A stretch of 64,000 bases of DNA from Agapanthus africanus (taxonomy: Eukaryota > Streptophyta > Magnoliopsida > Asparagales > Amaryllidaceae): positions 139,333,988 to 139,397,987 of the forward strand of contig JASDDO010000001.1 in the NCBI GenBank assembly GCA_030015575.1, given 5' to 3'. The translations under genes and the position numbers were made by a program. The notes under the pieces were generated by a model. That model made no database searches. It saw only the letters and a program-made list of their open reading frames with translations, and had not been told where the DNA came from. Shown one piece after another: positions 43,076 to 56,206 of this stretch. The stretch's first letter is position 1; each line of letters starts with the position of its first letter.

Positions 43076-45974
43076 TGATGAAAGTGAAGAGCCGGCCATT
43101 GTTCGCAATTTTATGGACGTATTTGAAGTTATATCGGGTTTACCGCCGAAGCGAGACGTGGAGTTCGCAATTGATCTTATTCCTGGTGCAGCGCCAGTAT
43201 CTAAAGCGTATTATCCAATGGCACCAGTAGAGTTGGAAGAAGTCAAGAAGCAGGTTGCTGATTTGCTTGAGAAGGGTTGGATCCGAAGCAGTAACTCGCC
43301 TTGGGGAGCTCCAGTTCTTATAGTAAAGAAGAAGGATGGCACAAGAAGAATGTGCATCGACTATCGAGAATTAAACCGGGTGACTATCAAGAACAAGTAC
43401 CCTATCCTTCGCATTGGAGAACTTTTCGAGCAGCTTAGTGGCGCGAGGGTATTCTCGAAGCTGGATTTGCGATCCGGATATCATCAGATTCGAGTGAAAG
43501 CAGAAGATATTTGCAAGACAGCATTTCGAACTCGGTACGGACATTACGAATACTTAGTGATGCTTTTCGGAGTAACGAATGCGCCGGCAGTATTCATGGA
43601 CTTGATGAACCAAATCTTTTCACCATTCTTGGATCAGTTCATTGTGGTATTCATTGACGATATTCTGGTTTAATCGAAGAGTTTTGAGGAGCATGCTGAG
43701 CATTTGAAGATCGCACTGCAGACGTTGAGACAGGAGAAGTTGTATGCAAAGATGAGTAAGTGCGAGTTTTGGCTGGAAGAAGTAAAGTTTTTGGGGCATG
43801 TTGTGTCTGGCGATGGAATTGCCGTCGATCCAGAAAAGATTGTAGCAGTTCGAGATTGGCCGATTCCAAAGAATGTTGCTGAGATAAGAAGTTTTCTTGG
43901 ACTCGCCGGATACTGCAGACGATTTGTGGAGAACTTTGCTCGTCTAGCGGAGCCGTTGACCAAGCTTACGTGCAAGGAGGTACCTTTTGTATGGACGGAC
44001 AGATGTGCGATAGCTTTTGAGACGTTGAAGCAGAAGTTGATAACCGCCCCTATTCTGACCGTGCCAGACAACTCCGGAGGATTGGTAATTCACAGCGACG
44101 CATCTGGGAAAGGATTGGGATATGTTTTGATGCAGCATGGGAAGGTTGTAGCGTACGCATCACGACAATTGAAGACCCATGAGAAGAATTATCCAACTCA
44201 TGACTTGGAGCTTGCGGCTGTGATTTTCGCTTTGAAGATTTGGAGACACTGCCTTTTGGGCGAAAGATTCGAAGTTTTTACTGATCATAAGAGCTTGAAG
44301 TATGTGTTCACACAGAAGGAGCTTAACATGAGGCAGCGTAGATGGTTGGAGCTGATGGCTGACTACGATCTTGATCTTAAGTACCATCCGGGGAAGGTTA
44401 AAGTCGTGCCGGATGCACTTAGTCGGTTACCAGCAATTCGGGTGTTAACTACGCAGAAGGAGATCGTTGCAGATTTTCGAAGATTTGACTTGGAGGTTGT
44501 GCTACCGCATTCTTCAGGACAGTTGATGCAGCTACAAGTAAAGTCATCGTTGATCGAGAATATTAAAGCAGCACAATCGCAGGATCCTAGACTGCAAAAG
44601 TTTCGAGAGCAGGTTGAAGCCGGACTACGAACAGATTTATTGATCCACGAAGATGATTCGTTGAGGTATGGTAGCCGTTTGTGTGTGCCAAAGGGAGATA
44701 TTCGTGAAGATCTTATGAAGGAGGCATACAGTTCAATTTATTCTGTACATCCAGGAAGCACAAAGATGTACCGAGATATTCGACAGCATTTCTGGTGGGA
44801 AGGCATGAAGCGGGAGATTGCTCGCTTTGTGGCAAAGTGCTTGGTGTGTCAGCAAGTTAAGGCTGAACATCAAAGGGTTGCTGGTTTATTGCAACCACTT
44901 CCGATTCCTCAGTGGAAGTGGGAACATATAACCATGGATTTCGTGACGGCTTTACCGCGGAGTCCAAAAGGCAACAATGCAGTATGGGTGATTGTTGATC
45001 GGTTGACCAAGGCAGCTCACTTTATTCCTTTTTGGGTTGGTCAATCAACAGAGACCTTGGCGGAGCGGTACATGCAGGAGATTGTAAGATTGCATGGTGT
45101 ACCGGTGAGTATCGTGTCCAATCGGGACACTCGGTTCTTATCACACTTTTGGCGGAGTTTACAGGAAAGTTTGGGGACTCGATTGAAGTTTAGCACAGCT
45201 TATCATCCTCAAACTGATGGTCAGTCGGAGAGAACGATCCAAACTCTTGAGGATATGTTGAGAGCATGCATGTTGGACTTCAAGGGTTCTTGGGAGGATC
45301 ATCTACATTTGGTGGAGTTTTCTTACTAAAACAGTTTTCAGGCAACTATCCAGATGGCCCCGTTTGAAGCTTTGTATGGTCGTAAATGTCGTTCCCCTGT
45401 TTGTTGGGACGACGTCGGTGAACGAAGGTTATTGGGATCAGACTTGGTTGTGCAGACAGTTGAGAAGGTTAGCACTATCAGAAATCATATGAAGGCAGCT
45501 CAAGACAGACAGAAGAGTTGGACATATACGTCAAGAAGGCCTCTAGAGTTCACCGTGGGTGATTTGGTATTCTTGAAGATATCACCGACTAGAGGGGTGA
45601 TTCGTTTTGGAAGTCGAGGAAAGCTTAATCCTCGATTCGTTGGACCCTTTGAGATCGTGGAGCGTGTTGGTGAGGTAGCGTATCGTTTGGCGTTACCGCA
45701 GTCCTTGGCGAGTGTGCACGATGTGTTTCACGTATCTCAACTCCGTAGGTATGTTCGAGATGAAACGCACAGATTGGATCATTCAGAGCTAACTATACGA
45801 GAAGATTTGACTTTTGAGGAGCGACCGGTTGAAATTATGGATCGAAGGGAAAAGGTTCTTAAGAACAGGGTGATCCCTCTTGTGCTTGTTTCTTGGGGTA
45901 ATCGCTCGCATGGAAAGTCCACTTAGGAACGAGAAGATGAAATCCGGCAGAAGTTTCCTCACCTTTTCCTGTAG
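43076..45974 (+). pseudogene. Element E pol: RT, RNase H, integrase; several defects
   Basis: The frame starts inside the RT upstream region ([20 protein letters not shown]) with no protease. RT landmarks are [33 protein letters not shown] and the FIDDIL active-site box, followed at once by a stop (43671-43673). RNase H includes [15 protein letters not shown], and [11 protein letters not shown] follows. Integrase has the upstream zinc-type part ([22 protein letters not shown]) and the core with D in TMDFV. It has IVSNRDTRF where the second catalytic Asp is normally in SDRD (here Asn) and E in QSER. Further stops lie at 45327-45329 and 45924-45926, the latter in the chromodomain-like tail. The element is non-autonomous. 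Confidence 0.93.
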
Positions 45975-46034
45975 TTTTCTATCTTTGTATTCTTGGAATT
46001 TCGAGGACGAAATTCTTTTTGTAGTTGGGTATAA

Positions 46035-48924
46035 TGTAACACCCGAGCCCAATGCTACTAATTTCTGTTACCGTTTGAGCGTAGTATGGCACTTATTTCA
46101 TTATCTTGCTTGATTGTTACTTACTGTACAATTTTACCCGGTAAATTCATTTCTGCATATAACAAATTTTGACATCTAAAATAAAATTAAAAATATTCAT
46201 CTTGGCCTACTTGACACCCCTAACCCCATTGTAGCGTCTGTGCATCGTGTTCTCGTCCCGTTCAGTGAAACGGGCGAGTTTGGATGGCTACGTGCACGTA
46301 CGTGTGTCCGTTTTGGGGGTATACTTTTTGATCATAAAACACTTCATTTTAAAATTTGGACCCCGCTTAAAATCCTATTATTTCAATTTCAAATTTTTGG
46401 ACCCAACCCGGACGCAATTTGGAAATGTTTTATTTTGCGCCAAAATCCCAAATTTTATATTTTTCCAAACCATCACATATCTTCGTAACTATATATATTT
46501 TTACTGTTACGAATAATCTTTTAAATAATTTCTCTAACCTCCTACAGTTCTTTCAACCAATCATTTCCTTTTTAAACTCCCGCGGGCCTCATCCCTTCTC
46601 TCGCTATCTCTATCTCTCTCTCCCTTTCTCCTTATATCTCTCTCTCTCCCTCTCTCTCTCCCCGTCTCTCTCTTTCCCTATATCTCTCTCTCTTTCCCTA
46701 TATCTCTCTCTCTAACTTTCTCCCTCTCTCTCCTCTATATAATTTTTCCCTCTCCTTTCTTTTTTATGAAACACAGAACGCAAACCCATCAACCCCTCAC
46801 GTAACCCGAGCTACCGCCGTCTCCCTCCTCGCCGCCGCAGCCCAACGCCGACGACACTGACACCAGCACCCTCGCCTCCTCTGCCTCGTCTCACCCACAC
46901 CCTCTTTCATCCACCCTTGCGCCCGCCCTGCACCAGCCGCGGCCGCCTGCAATCCCCTGCACGCATCTGCATCGCCGGAGTTGCCGCCGGTGACCTCTTT
47001 CCCGTAGCCCCGACCCTCGCGCACACTCCTCGGTAAGTTTCACCTCCCCTCCTCTCTTCCTTTTTTCTTTCCTTCTCTCCTAGTATGATTCTTGATCTGC
47101 AGACCTTTTGTCGCTGTCGGGTAGGCCACCGCCGGAGTTCCTTCGACGCCGTCGATCCTCGCGACCCCTCTACTGACCACCGTAAGTTTCCTTCTTCTCA
47201 GATCCCCTTTCTTCTTCTCTATTTCCTTTTCCCTCATTGGTTGCAAGTCGTGGTTGTTTACTGCTCACATTTTCGGCCGGAATCCGATGATGCCGACGAC
47301 GTGACCCGACGTTCCAGCGAGGTACCCCGACCCGTGTGGTTCCATTGTTCGTTGTTTGGGTTCAATCCGTGAACCGTGCGCCCGTCGCGAGTTTCCCCGT
47401 CGACGTTTTACGTTCCGTTTTCCCGGTTCGCGACCCGTCGAGACAAGTACCCCTTGCTACATGCTATACTATATTTACATATACATTATGACACCCTAAA
47501 CCTGTAAATTTAACTTGGTACGATCATTTCTCATTTTCACGTAAAATATTGTTATATATCATTTATCTTTAAATTTGGAACTTACAGTTTGCAATTGAAC
47601 CTAATAACCACATTTACCAGCTTAATCACATCTTTTAATATTAACATAGCATATGGCATCTATCCCTGTAGTTTTGTTCCGTTCGGACACTCGTATGCAT
47701 TTTAACCTGTAATAGCTGCACTGAACCGTTATATAAATCATTGCACCTCTAAAGGATCTTAAACTTGTTAACATGACTAAACTGCTATAATTGTCTTACT
47801 GCACTCTTGTAATCATCTCTGTGACACAATTGATAACTGTATTGCAAATCGAATGAATCTACCTATTGCTTAATTCATTACTCATATCATGTTGCTGATA
47901 ACCATGCTTGATTATATAACTAATTGTGAGCACTCCTATGACATTGTTTACATCTTGACTTGACATGCTACACGCATATTGATTGACCCGACCTGGTACC
48001 GTACACTGCTTAACTTGACCTGATGTACCATGACCTGACCCGTTACCTGATCTTGTGTCTAATGCCAACAAACCTGACATGTAGTCCTCATGGACCGTTC
48101 CTGTTGTCTATCCAGACAAACCTGCTTTTACTTGATCCTGTGTTGGCATTAGTTCTTGATTACTGAATACCTGACTTGACATACATAACTTGGGGGTATG
48201 GGTAAATCAAAGGTGAAACCTGACTTGTAACTCAACAGTTCGATACCTGTTCTGATCAGTCTTACGGGCTAGGCCAGCCCCGGAGTGATGATGCTGACAT
48301 CACTCGCCTATACCTGCTACCCTTTACTGCCTAGCGGCACGTCTCGGTTTCAGCCCGAGAGTCTTAGACCGTGGTCCCGGACATGCACGGGATACTATTG
48401 AGTTATATCGACGATTCATCAATTTGGTTTCAAAGACTTTAGAACAGACAACCTGATAGAACAGTTCAGCTTACCCACTGCACATTACCCTGCACTGCTC
48501 TGACTTATATTGTTGCTACTCTTATTTTATTCATGTTTATATTGCATTGCCTGCTACACTGTTCATATTATATTACTTGATGACATGACGCGCTGACGTC
48601 TGGGTTTTGCATGGCCCAGATTCTTCTACCTTGTTACGGACTGATTAGGAGTTTTGCCGCTGTTAGACGAGCGGTGAGGTTCCTGTCGGTACGTAGTACC
48701 ACTCTAGGTATTTCATTATTGTATCTTTTGGCTTCCGCATTTTGTTATCTCTTGACTCTTTTGCTCTGGCTTATGGATATGTACTGGATAGTTAGTTTAC
48801 TTTCCTGTTCTTGATATCTCCACAGCCGTAATGTGACTGTGGAAGGATTTTTCCTACCCACAGGTAGCATGGTTGGCTATGTCACGTGCCCACTTTAGCG
48901 TACTTTGGGAAGCGGGGTGTGACA
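46035..48924 (+). repeat. Element E 3' LTR
   Basis: 2890 bp, starting TGTAACACCCGAGCCC and ending GGGGTGTGACA. It is a few bases longer than the 5' copy owing to an extra CT-rich piece near 46690. Confidence 0.95.
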
Positions 48925-49400
48925 CTAAGTGTGGTGTACAGAAGGTATTAAGTAAAGATAAATAAAGGGATTAGTAAGAGAGCAAAGTAAATTGCGACTG
49001 CTATTCACGACCAAACCAAGTATTTCTTCGCCAATCCTACATCACCTTTGTATTTCTCCAGAACACTCCGTATCACTACGAAGATCCACAGTTTATTTGG
49101 ATACTCCATCGTATGGTTATATACGAACTTGAAAGGAACTTGTTCCAGTTCGGGGATGGATTCTGGTTCAGGAGAAATAGGAATAACGTTTATTCAGGTG
49201 TCTTTTATCTTTACCTTCTCTCGGGTTGCGAGTGCTCCTAGGATTAGGACAGTACACCCATTACGCTTATTGGATAGTCTTCTTCCAAACTATAGGCTGG
49301 TGTCGAATGGTAAGGAAGGAAGAAAACCATTTAGCCTAAGAGGGTGTACAGAAGGTAATGACTAAAGACATATGAAGGGATTTGGAGAGATGGCAAAGAA
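48925..49400 (+). repeat. Element A internal sequence: duplicated passage, second half
   Basis: After the E duplication ctaag, A resumes (tgtggtgtacagaaggta). From 49050 it repeats the passage seen at 38745-39023: agaacac(c/t)ccgtat, atatacgaactcgaaggaac against atatacgaacttgaaaggaac, then tacgcttattggatagtctt and tagcctaag. The ~290-bp passage was thus tandemly duplicated in A, and E sits in its first copy. Confidence 0.75.
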
Positions 49401-51955
49401 ATATACGGTTACAGTTGTGAATCTGGATAATGGAAGAGGCATTACTAGGAATACCCGGATACCCCTTCGAAACATTTACATGTTTCAGTTTCACCGTGTA
49501 TTGTTAAAAGAAAACTGATTTCCCAATTAGCTCTTACTCCAGGGTATGTATTTACCTGGTTTGATTCTCACATCTGTATGGTTTTACAGATGATGATTGG
49601 GAGTAAGTTATTGGGAATTGGGTGATCATCCTCATTATATCGGGATTCGTTGTAATTGGTGATATTTGAGGAAATCGCCTATGTTGTTTGCCAGACGGCA
49701 AATATTTGGTTTTGAATATCCGTTGTTATGCACCAATTTCAAATTGATATATCTGTACGTTTATTTTTATAAAGTGAGATATAACTTTTTGAAATTATGT
49801 CTATGACATTTACCTATATCAGTGGATGATTAGGTAAGGAGTATTAAACAGCGGTGTAATTCTTTTTAACCATAAGTACAGTTTTCAACCTACGACACAC
49901 AGGGAATGAGTTATTAGATTCAAGGGACTTATACAGAGTATTGTATGTTGTCCAGTGTCCATGAGGACAGAGGGGTTGGTACTTATACTATATTCTATTG
50001 ACTTGTGACTTCTCTAGTTCTTAGACATGTGTTTCGTAGAAATGCAAGGTCTAAGTTTTGAGAAGTTATAGGTGTAAGAATAAAGTAGAGAACCAGGCAT
50101 TGCAAGTATCAGGATTCTTCAAGGTGATCGAAGATGTAGATACTTGTGTATGGTATTCAGTTGATAGTAATGATCAAGAGAACTTGCTTCTCTTTCAGGT
50201 TACTCATAATTGGAAGCCCTCCTAAATTGAGTAATGCTGATCGGCCTCTCTCCATTTAGTTGACATGCACTGGTGACAGCTGCGTGATTTGAATCTGGTT
50301 CTAATTAAATCAGTGCCTCTGTTTCTATATTGGATATAGAATAGTTCATATCTTAACAACGTTAAGGTACGGGGAGTTGTCCGGCTTATGCTTAAAACCA
50401 GACTCTGGATAACTCAAGACACGTTTCTGTAATGGCTGTTTGTGGGTTGACCCGGGCTATGACGAGGGTTGACTTTCTACCATCTGGAAGATCAATAGTG
50501 ATATTGTTTTAGACTCGCCACAGTTTTAATAAAAATGGATTTTTTCAGAAAACAATAGTGAGAGTATGGTAGAACTGGAAGTGATTCCAGAACCGCAAAA
50601 GATTACTGAAAATTTGATAAGAACCTAAAGATTCAATCTGTTTTGACATTCCATTAGCCACTCCGCAGATATGGTGGGCAACCTCAGGCACGCGAGAGGT
50701 ACTTCGGTATGCTCAAAGACGGTGACAGGGAGGTTCTTGTTTACCCAGACTTGCCATTTTTGTTGTTCTAGACTGTGAGACCCGGCAGAAGGATGAGTAT
50801 AGCGTCGTTCTAAACTAGCTTTAGAAGTGCACGTGTATATGATTCTGTCAGAGGGTTGTCGTAGTCAGTGGGAGCAGCGGAAGCATTGGTGGACAAGTGG
50901 CTTATGTCTATTTATAGACTAAAGCAGATATAGCGGAGATAGATTATCTATTTCTGATGTGACAGTCATAGGTTTGACTTCATCAGAATAGGGGATGGAT
51001 CTGTTAAGAAGGTAGTAGGGTGTGATGTCCTGGTATTTGGATGACATACACAGAGTAGGAAGTGAAATTCTTATACTACGATCGGTTATGCTTTGGTTGT
51101 CACACAGTGGTTTCTCCACAATAGGATATGGATATTATATCAGATATTCTGGTTACCAGATCTATGGTTTTAGATCTAGATTTGGGAAGTGTCCCAATCA
51201 GGGTACTTAGACAGCATTCTAAAGGTATTTGGAATGGACGACTCCTGGCACGGTAATGTACCTGCAGGTGATGGAGTCACCCTCTCTAAGGGTGTCTTAC
51301 AGACCAAAGAGTAGAGGGATGTGCATGATTGGCAGATCACTTGCTTAGGCAATTGAGTCAATCATGAGATGTCAAGTACCACACCAGATATTGTTTTTGC
51401 ACGAGATGCAGTAAGTTGATATTGATTCAATTCTGGAGAAACATTCGGAAACAGTTTTAGAACATAAGTGGATGTTCTAGGGATATGATAACAACAGCCT
51501 CTTTTAGGAGACAGTTATCATTCCAGGCTTCCAAGGTGACCTGTATGACAGAGTGACTGTCAGAGTTATAGTTTTCCCTCTGACGAGGAGCAGTATTTTG
51601 GACAGGTGGTCCAAGCGGATACTGAGGGAGGCATGGCGCAGGATGCTGATTGATTTCAGTTGACAATACAGTCTAAGAAGTTTGGATTTGGAGTTCATAT
51701 ATGAACTAGGTCCCATCAGATATCCAGACATATTCTAAGACAGGTATTGCTCATTTCGGGAGATGGCTTTCTCCGCGAACTTGAGATAAAGAGAGACATA
51801 GAAGGGAACATCAGGGCGGATCCACTAGCTGAGGCTGTTCCTCGAACGCAATAGTTTCGCAAACGAGTTTTGTGAGACTGATTAGTAGAGGAGTTGGGTG
51901 TTCGGTATCATACGGGCTGTGAGTATGCAACATCGCAATAATTAGTCTTGAGTGC
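49401..51955 (+). pseudogene. Element A gag-pol remnant (copia), heavily decayed
   Basis: Only short homologies remain, in the order of a copia polyprotein: a pre-RT linker ARERYFGMLKDGDRE (about 50690-50737), gtcagtgggagcagcgga as in B and C (50860), an RT-like stretch around 51020-51080, a RNase H passage ggtcccatcagatatccag (51710), and the end EGNIRADPLAEAV (51805-51843) matching ENIADPFTKAL in C. Stops are frequent. Long gag, protease and integrase portions are missing or unreadable. Confidence 0.78.
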
Positions 51956-51966
51956 AAGTGGGAGAT
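51956..51966 (+). other. Polypurine tract of element A
   Basis: aagtgggagat immediately before the 3' LTR. Confidence 0.9.
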
Positions 51967-54136
51967 TGTTGGATGTAATGCCCTCAGAGTCAATTATTGG
52001 ATCACAGGCACGTGATTGCAATGATTGAGGGAGGACCTATACCGGTAGGACAGTCTTACTCGAGAGGTTTGTATACTATCTGGTTTGTCTTTATCATCGT
52101 ATACATACTTTAGGTGACATTGTAGTTCACTATTACACGTTGATGGAGAATAGTATGCTACCATGGTTTGTCTTTATCATCGTGTACTGCTTTAGGTGAC
52201 CATACAAGTCACTATTGCACGTTGATAGAGCCCATAGGATTCTTGCTTGACGGCCAGCAGTATGATGGCGATCATATACGTGGGAGCTGGGGTCTATAAG
52301 CGCATCCTTAAAAGGTCCCTAGTCATGGGAGTTTCGAGACTGGGCATCGATACTCCATTAGTAGACTAGTGTATACAGTCGAGACCCCGACGAGGGGCGG
52401 TGGCCGGTCTCACAAGCCATTGGTGTCAGTTGGTTCACCTAAGATGTATACAGGTGCTCATTGGGTTATGAGTACACCCGATAGGACTCGCCGGGAACAT
52501 GCTAGTTGGTATTATACCTAGCGTCAGATAGCAGTTCCCTGGTGACATGTGTATATGTTAGTTCATCGATCTGAGATCGTCATTTGTCTCGTGTGAGTTC
52601 CCACTGTACTTTGATTACTACCCTACCACGGCTCAAAGGAGTCGTGCAAACAGGTTTTAGTTGGGTACAGTCCCGAGCCACATGGAGGCAGTGAGCGGAT
52701 CAGCAGGGGTTCGTCTCTCCCGGTATTGGGGGTGAGATCGCGCTGTGCCTAGGAGAGCCATTACACGAAGTCCTTGGCCAAGGCAGATGATTTACTGGTA
52801 GGTATTCCAGTTGTATCTCAGGATGTTCTGGGCTACACTCCGACACGACTTGTACTGCTTTTGGGGGTCTGACTTTTACCAACCCCCTAGGCCCGACATG
52901 CGATGCTCATAGACGAACGGATCGGACTGTACGGATATTTTCACTGACAGGCTCAGTAGGGTGTCAGGATGAGTTCGCTCATCGACCTCCCTTTTGGTCA
53001 ATACCTGGTAGCTCGTTACGTACGGCTAATACCTCTGACGTGCTAGTGGTTAAATCCACAGCCAAAGTATTGACGAATCTTTAGAGTCCCCCACAGACAG
53101 TTTCTCAAGTTTCGGGCGAAACGCTGTAGAGGCCGTATGGATTTATGGCAGGGTTCGAACGTACGCGTGCACTTGTGCACGTGTAGTGTTTCGGACGGAT
53201 AATGCTAGCGGGCTTTGGTTTAAGCCGGATCCTAGTATTACACAGTGTAGATTTTGTCTCATTGCATTTGTATTCGGTCGGAATACAAATACGGGTATGT
53301 ATATACAGTCGCGGGGTTTTCCTATAATTTATTACGTGATCGCTTTTTTAAAGTTGCCAGTTTACATTCCGTTTCGGCCATTTTTCCTTTATTCCTTCTT
53401 GGCTGAAATTCCTTTGATGGAGGGGGTTCTTTTTGCAAATGTGTAATTAGTAATGGAGAAGGTTTTTGTGGTACATGGTTGATTCATGATGGTTAATCAT
53501 TACTTGCGTTTTGAGATGGGAATGGAGACGGGATTGATTTGATAATGGAAGTGAGGTTTGGTTTTTGGCTTATGATCACCTCTTGCATTTCTCCTACACT
53601 CACCTCCCTTAGCCCTTCATCTTCTCATTCTTTTGGCCAGCCACTTACAAGGGGGGCTGTCCATAATTTTTGTGGAAGGATTTTTATCTCATTTGCTCAC
53701 ACAAAAATTCCATAGCTCCATTTCAAAGTTGATTCCTCCACCTTCACATCCAAATGGCAACTTCTAATAACCCCTCGAGACATAGCGTTCTACACTCAGT
53801 CTACAGCAATCTTGGACACGTCGGCTTGCCAACTTCGTGTCCGAGTTGCCTCGGTTCAGAGGTGGGAGCTCGTAAAAAGACTTCTCGATGTGGTGCCCTT
53901 CCGACGAGGAAACCGGAAATTAGTGATGCCGCGAGGAGCTTGGGATGGTGGCCGAAGACCGAAGGACACGGATCGCTCGGTATAGCCTCTTAACCTTTCT
54001 CTAGTTAGCTAGTAGTAGGTTAATGGTCCGATCCGGGTTTATAGTCCACGGTAGCGCCGGTTTCTAGTTAAAGAAAAGTTTTTGTTTCCGCATTTTGGCC
54101 TTGGACAGACCGCCGGGACGCTGCCGTAGACTTACA
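51967..54136 (+). repeat. Element A 3' LTR
   Basis: 2170 bp, the same length as the 5' LTR, ending GTAGACTTACA and followed by gataa. Small differences from the 5' LTR are scattered. Confidence 0.95.
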
Positions 54137-54297
54137 GATAAAGCCCGTAGGATGTTTGCCTGACTACCGGCGTTGTGATGGTAGTCATACTTGTAGGAGC
54201 TGGGTGGTCAATAGGCACATCCTTAAATGTCCCTAGTCGCAGGAGTATTGAGACTGGGCATCGATACTCCAGAGTAGACTAGTGTATACATATCTAG
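54137..54297 (+). repeat. Element H 3' LTR, second part (after A, before C)
   Basis: The first five bases (gataa) are the duplicated target of A. The sequence then continues the H LTR (aagcccgtaggatgtttgcc) in register with the homologous A LTR passage near 19116 (agagcccataggattc). It is broken again at 54297 by element C. The rest would lie beyond the right window edge. Confidence 0.8.
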
Positions 54298-56192
54298 TGT
54301 AAGTCGATGTACAACACCCCACGACTTGCGGGGAGGCGGAAATATGAAAAACGATCTTGTTCTTTGCTTAAACATCGACTAACCGCATGAATCGAAGCTA
54401 AACGATAACTAACATCAAACATAGAAGTTAACAACTACTATGTAAAGGGATTATACCTAAAGAACCGTGTCCTTCGTTTTTACGAACTCCACCTCCTCCT
54501 CGGCCTTCTCGAAGTAGTAGACGATCCATCCGAGAGCTTTACTCCAAGCTTAGCCTCTAAACTTGAGGCAACTAAACTTCTTTAGGTGCTAATCAAAGAA
54601 GCTAGGTGATATAGAGTGAGGGTTATGGTTTAATTAGTCTAACTAATCCTTGTACTCAACACATGAGAGGGGAGGATTAGGGTTTGAAGAGGGAGAGCTT
54701 GAGGAGAGAGAAGGTGAAGATAATAATGAAGTGAGAAGAATGAGTTATGATAATATATATCAAGCATTTCTTTTATCAAGAAAAGAAAAATAAAACAATT
54801 TAACAACCATGCTTGATAATATCTAGTGATGATTCATCTCCATGAGTCATTAAGCATTTATGATGCATTAATGACATGGATGAATCATCCATATGACTCA
54901 CTAATCACATTCATTGTATATGCCACCTAAACCCCCTTAGTCACCATCTTCTAGAAGCTTCTCGCGCAATTACGAGAACGCCCCTCCTTTCCGCAAAAAT
55001 ACGGAAAAACTTTAGACTGTATAAATCCAATAACCGGATATCAGTAACTGGCTTAAACCAAAGCCGACTGGTAAAAACTGTCCGAAAGTCGTACGTGTGT
55101 AAACACACGTATGCGTCCGAACCCTTGTCGTAAAACCATACGACCTCTATATCGTTTCGCCTGGAGTAGGGAAACTCTCTGTGTGGGACTCTAGAGACTC
55201 GACTACTACGCTGGCAGTGGGTTTAACCACAGACCGCAAGCGGCACTAGCTGTACGTAACGGTCCCCAGGTAGATGTCGATAAGAAGGCCGATGAGGAAA
55301 CCCATCCGAACTCCTACCGAGTCTGATGTGACAATCTCCGTACAGTCCGGTCCGTTCGTCTAAGACTATCGCATATCGGGCCTTGGGGGCGGCAAGCGTC
55401 AGTCCCCTAATAGCGGTATAAGTCGTGTTGGAGCGAAGCCCATTACACCCTGAGAAACTACTGGAACCTACCAGCAAATCTCGCTTGCCCTGGCCAGGGA
55501 CTTTGCGTAATGGCTCTCTGACACAGCGCGATATCAACCCCCAATACCGGGAGAGACGAATCCTGTCTAACCGCCACTGCCTCCAAGTGCTCGGGACTGC
55601 ACCCAACTGCTAACTGTTTGCACGACTCCTTTGAGCCGTGGTAGGGTAGCAATCTAAGAACAGTGGGACACACTCGAGGCGAAGTAGCAGTGTCAAGTCT
55701 GCGGACTATGCTGTACTCATGTCACCTGGGAACTGTTCACTGACGACTGGTATAAAACCAACCAACAGTTCCCTGTGAGTCCTGTCCGGTGTACCCGTAA
55801 CTTAACGAGCACCTGCATACTATCTCCAGTACGACGTACTGACGGCTGTGGGACAGACCATCTCCCCAACTGGGATGAGAAGCGTACACACTAGTCTACT
55901 TCGGAGTATCGATGCCCTGTCTCGATAATCCAACGACTAGGGACCTGAATAAGGATGTGCTTGTAGACTACCCAGCCCCCACTAGTGTGACTGCCATCAC
56001 AACGCTGATAGTCAAGCAAGATCCTAAGAGCTCTATCAATACGTATACTCACATATTAAGATAGAAAAACCAAGTAGCATACTACCATGTTTAGCAAGAC
56101 TGTTATATACATGTGAATATCCCAAGCTTCCATTAAGTAATATACAAACTAGTATGATACAGTAATGGCCTTCTAGGGCATAAACACTAACA
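54298..56192 (-). repeat. Element C 3' LTR
   Basis: On the minus strand it starts TGTTAGTGTTTATGCCC (56192) and ends CATCGACTTACA (54298). It is the partner of 62169-64000. Confidence 0.95.
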
Positions 56193-56203
56193 ATCTCCCA
56201 CTT
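56193..56203 (-). other. Polypurine tract of element C
   Basis: aagtgggagat on the minus strand, directly before the 3' LTR start. Confidence 0.9.
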
Positions 56204-56206
56204 GCA

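Larger units (their letters stand above)
39024..48924 (+). mobile_element. Gypsy element E, Tekay/Del-like chromovirus, complete ends, defective coding
   Basis: It has two LTRs (2876 and 2890 bp), the ctaag duplication on both sides, a PBS, and gag, RT-RNase H and integrase in gypsy order. The 3' end reads ttcgaggacgaaattctttt, typical of chromoviruses. The internal region (41900-46034, ~4.1 kb) is short because the gag zinc knuckle and the protease are missing. The two LTRs are nearly identical by eye, apart from a short extra CT-rich piece in the 3' copy, so insertion is fairly recent. Confidence 0.95.
18858..54136 (+). mobile_element. Copia element A, Angela/BARE-like, interrupted by D and E
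   Basis: The element is bounded by two 2170-bp LTRs in the same orientation with the 5-bp duplication gataa on both sides (18853-18857, 54137-54141). A PBS follows the 5' LTR and a PPT precedes the 3' LTR. Once D (22983-38277 plus a TSD copy) and E (39024-48924 plus a TSD copy) are subtracted, about 10 kb of A remain. Its gag-pol is heavily decayed although its two LTRs differ little: I count about 7 differences in the first ~370 bp. It was therefore probably mobilised by proteins made elsewhere. Confidence 0.92.
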
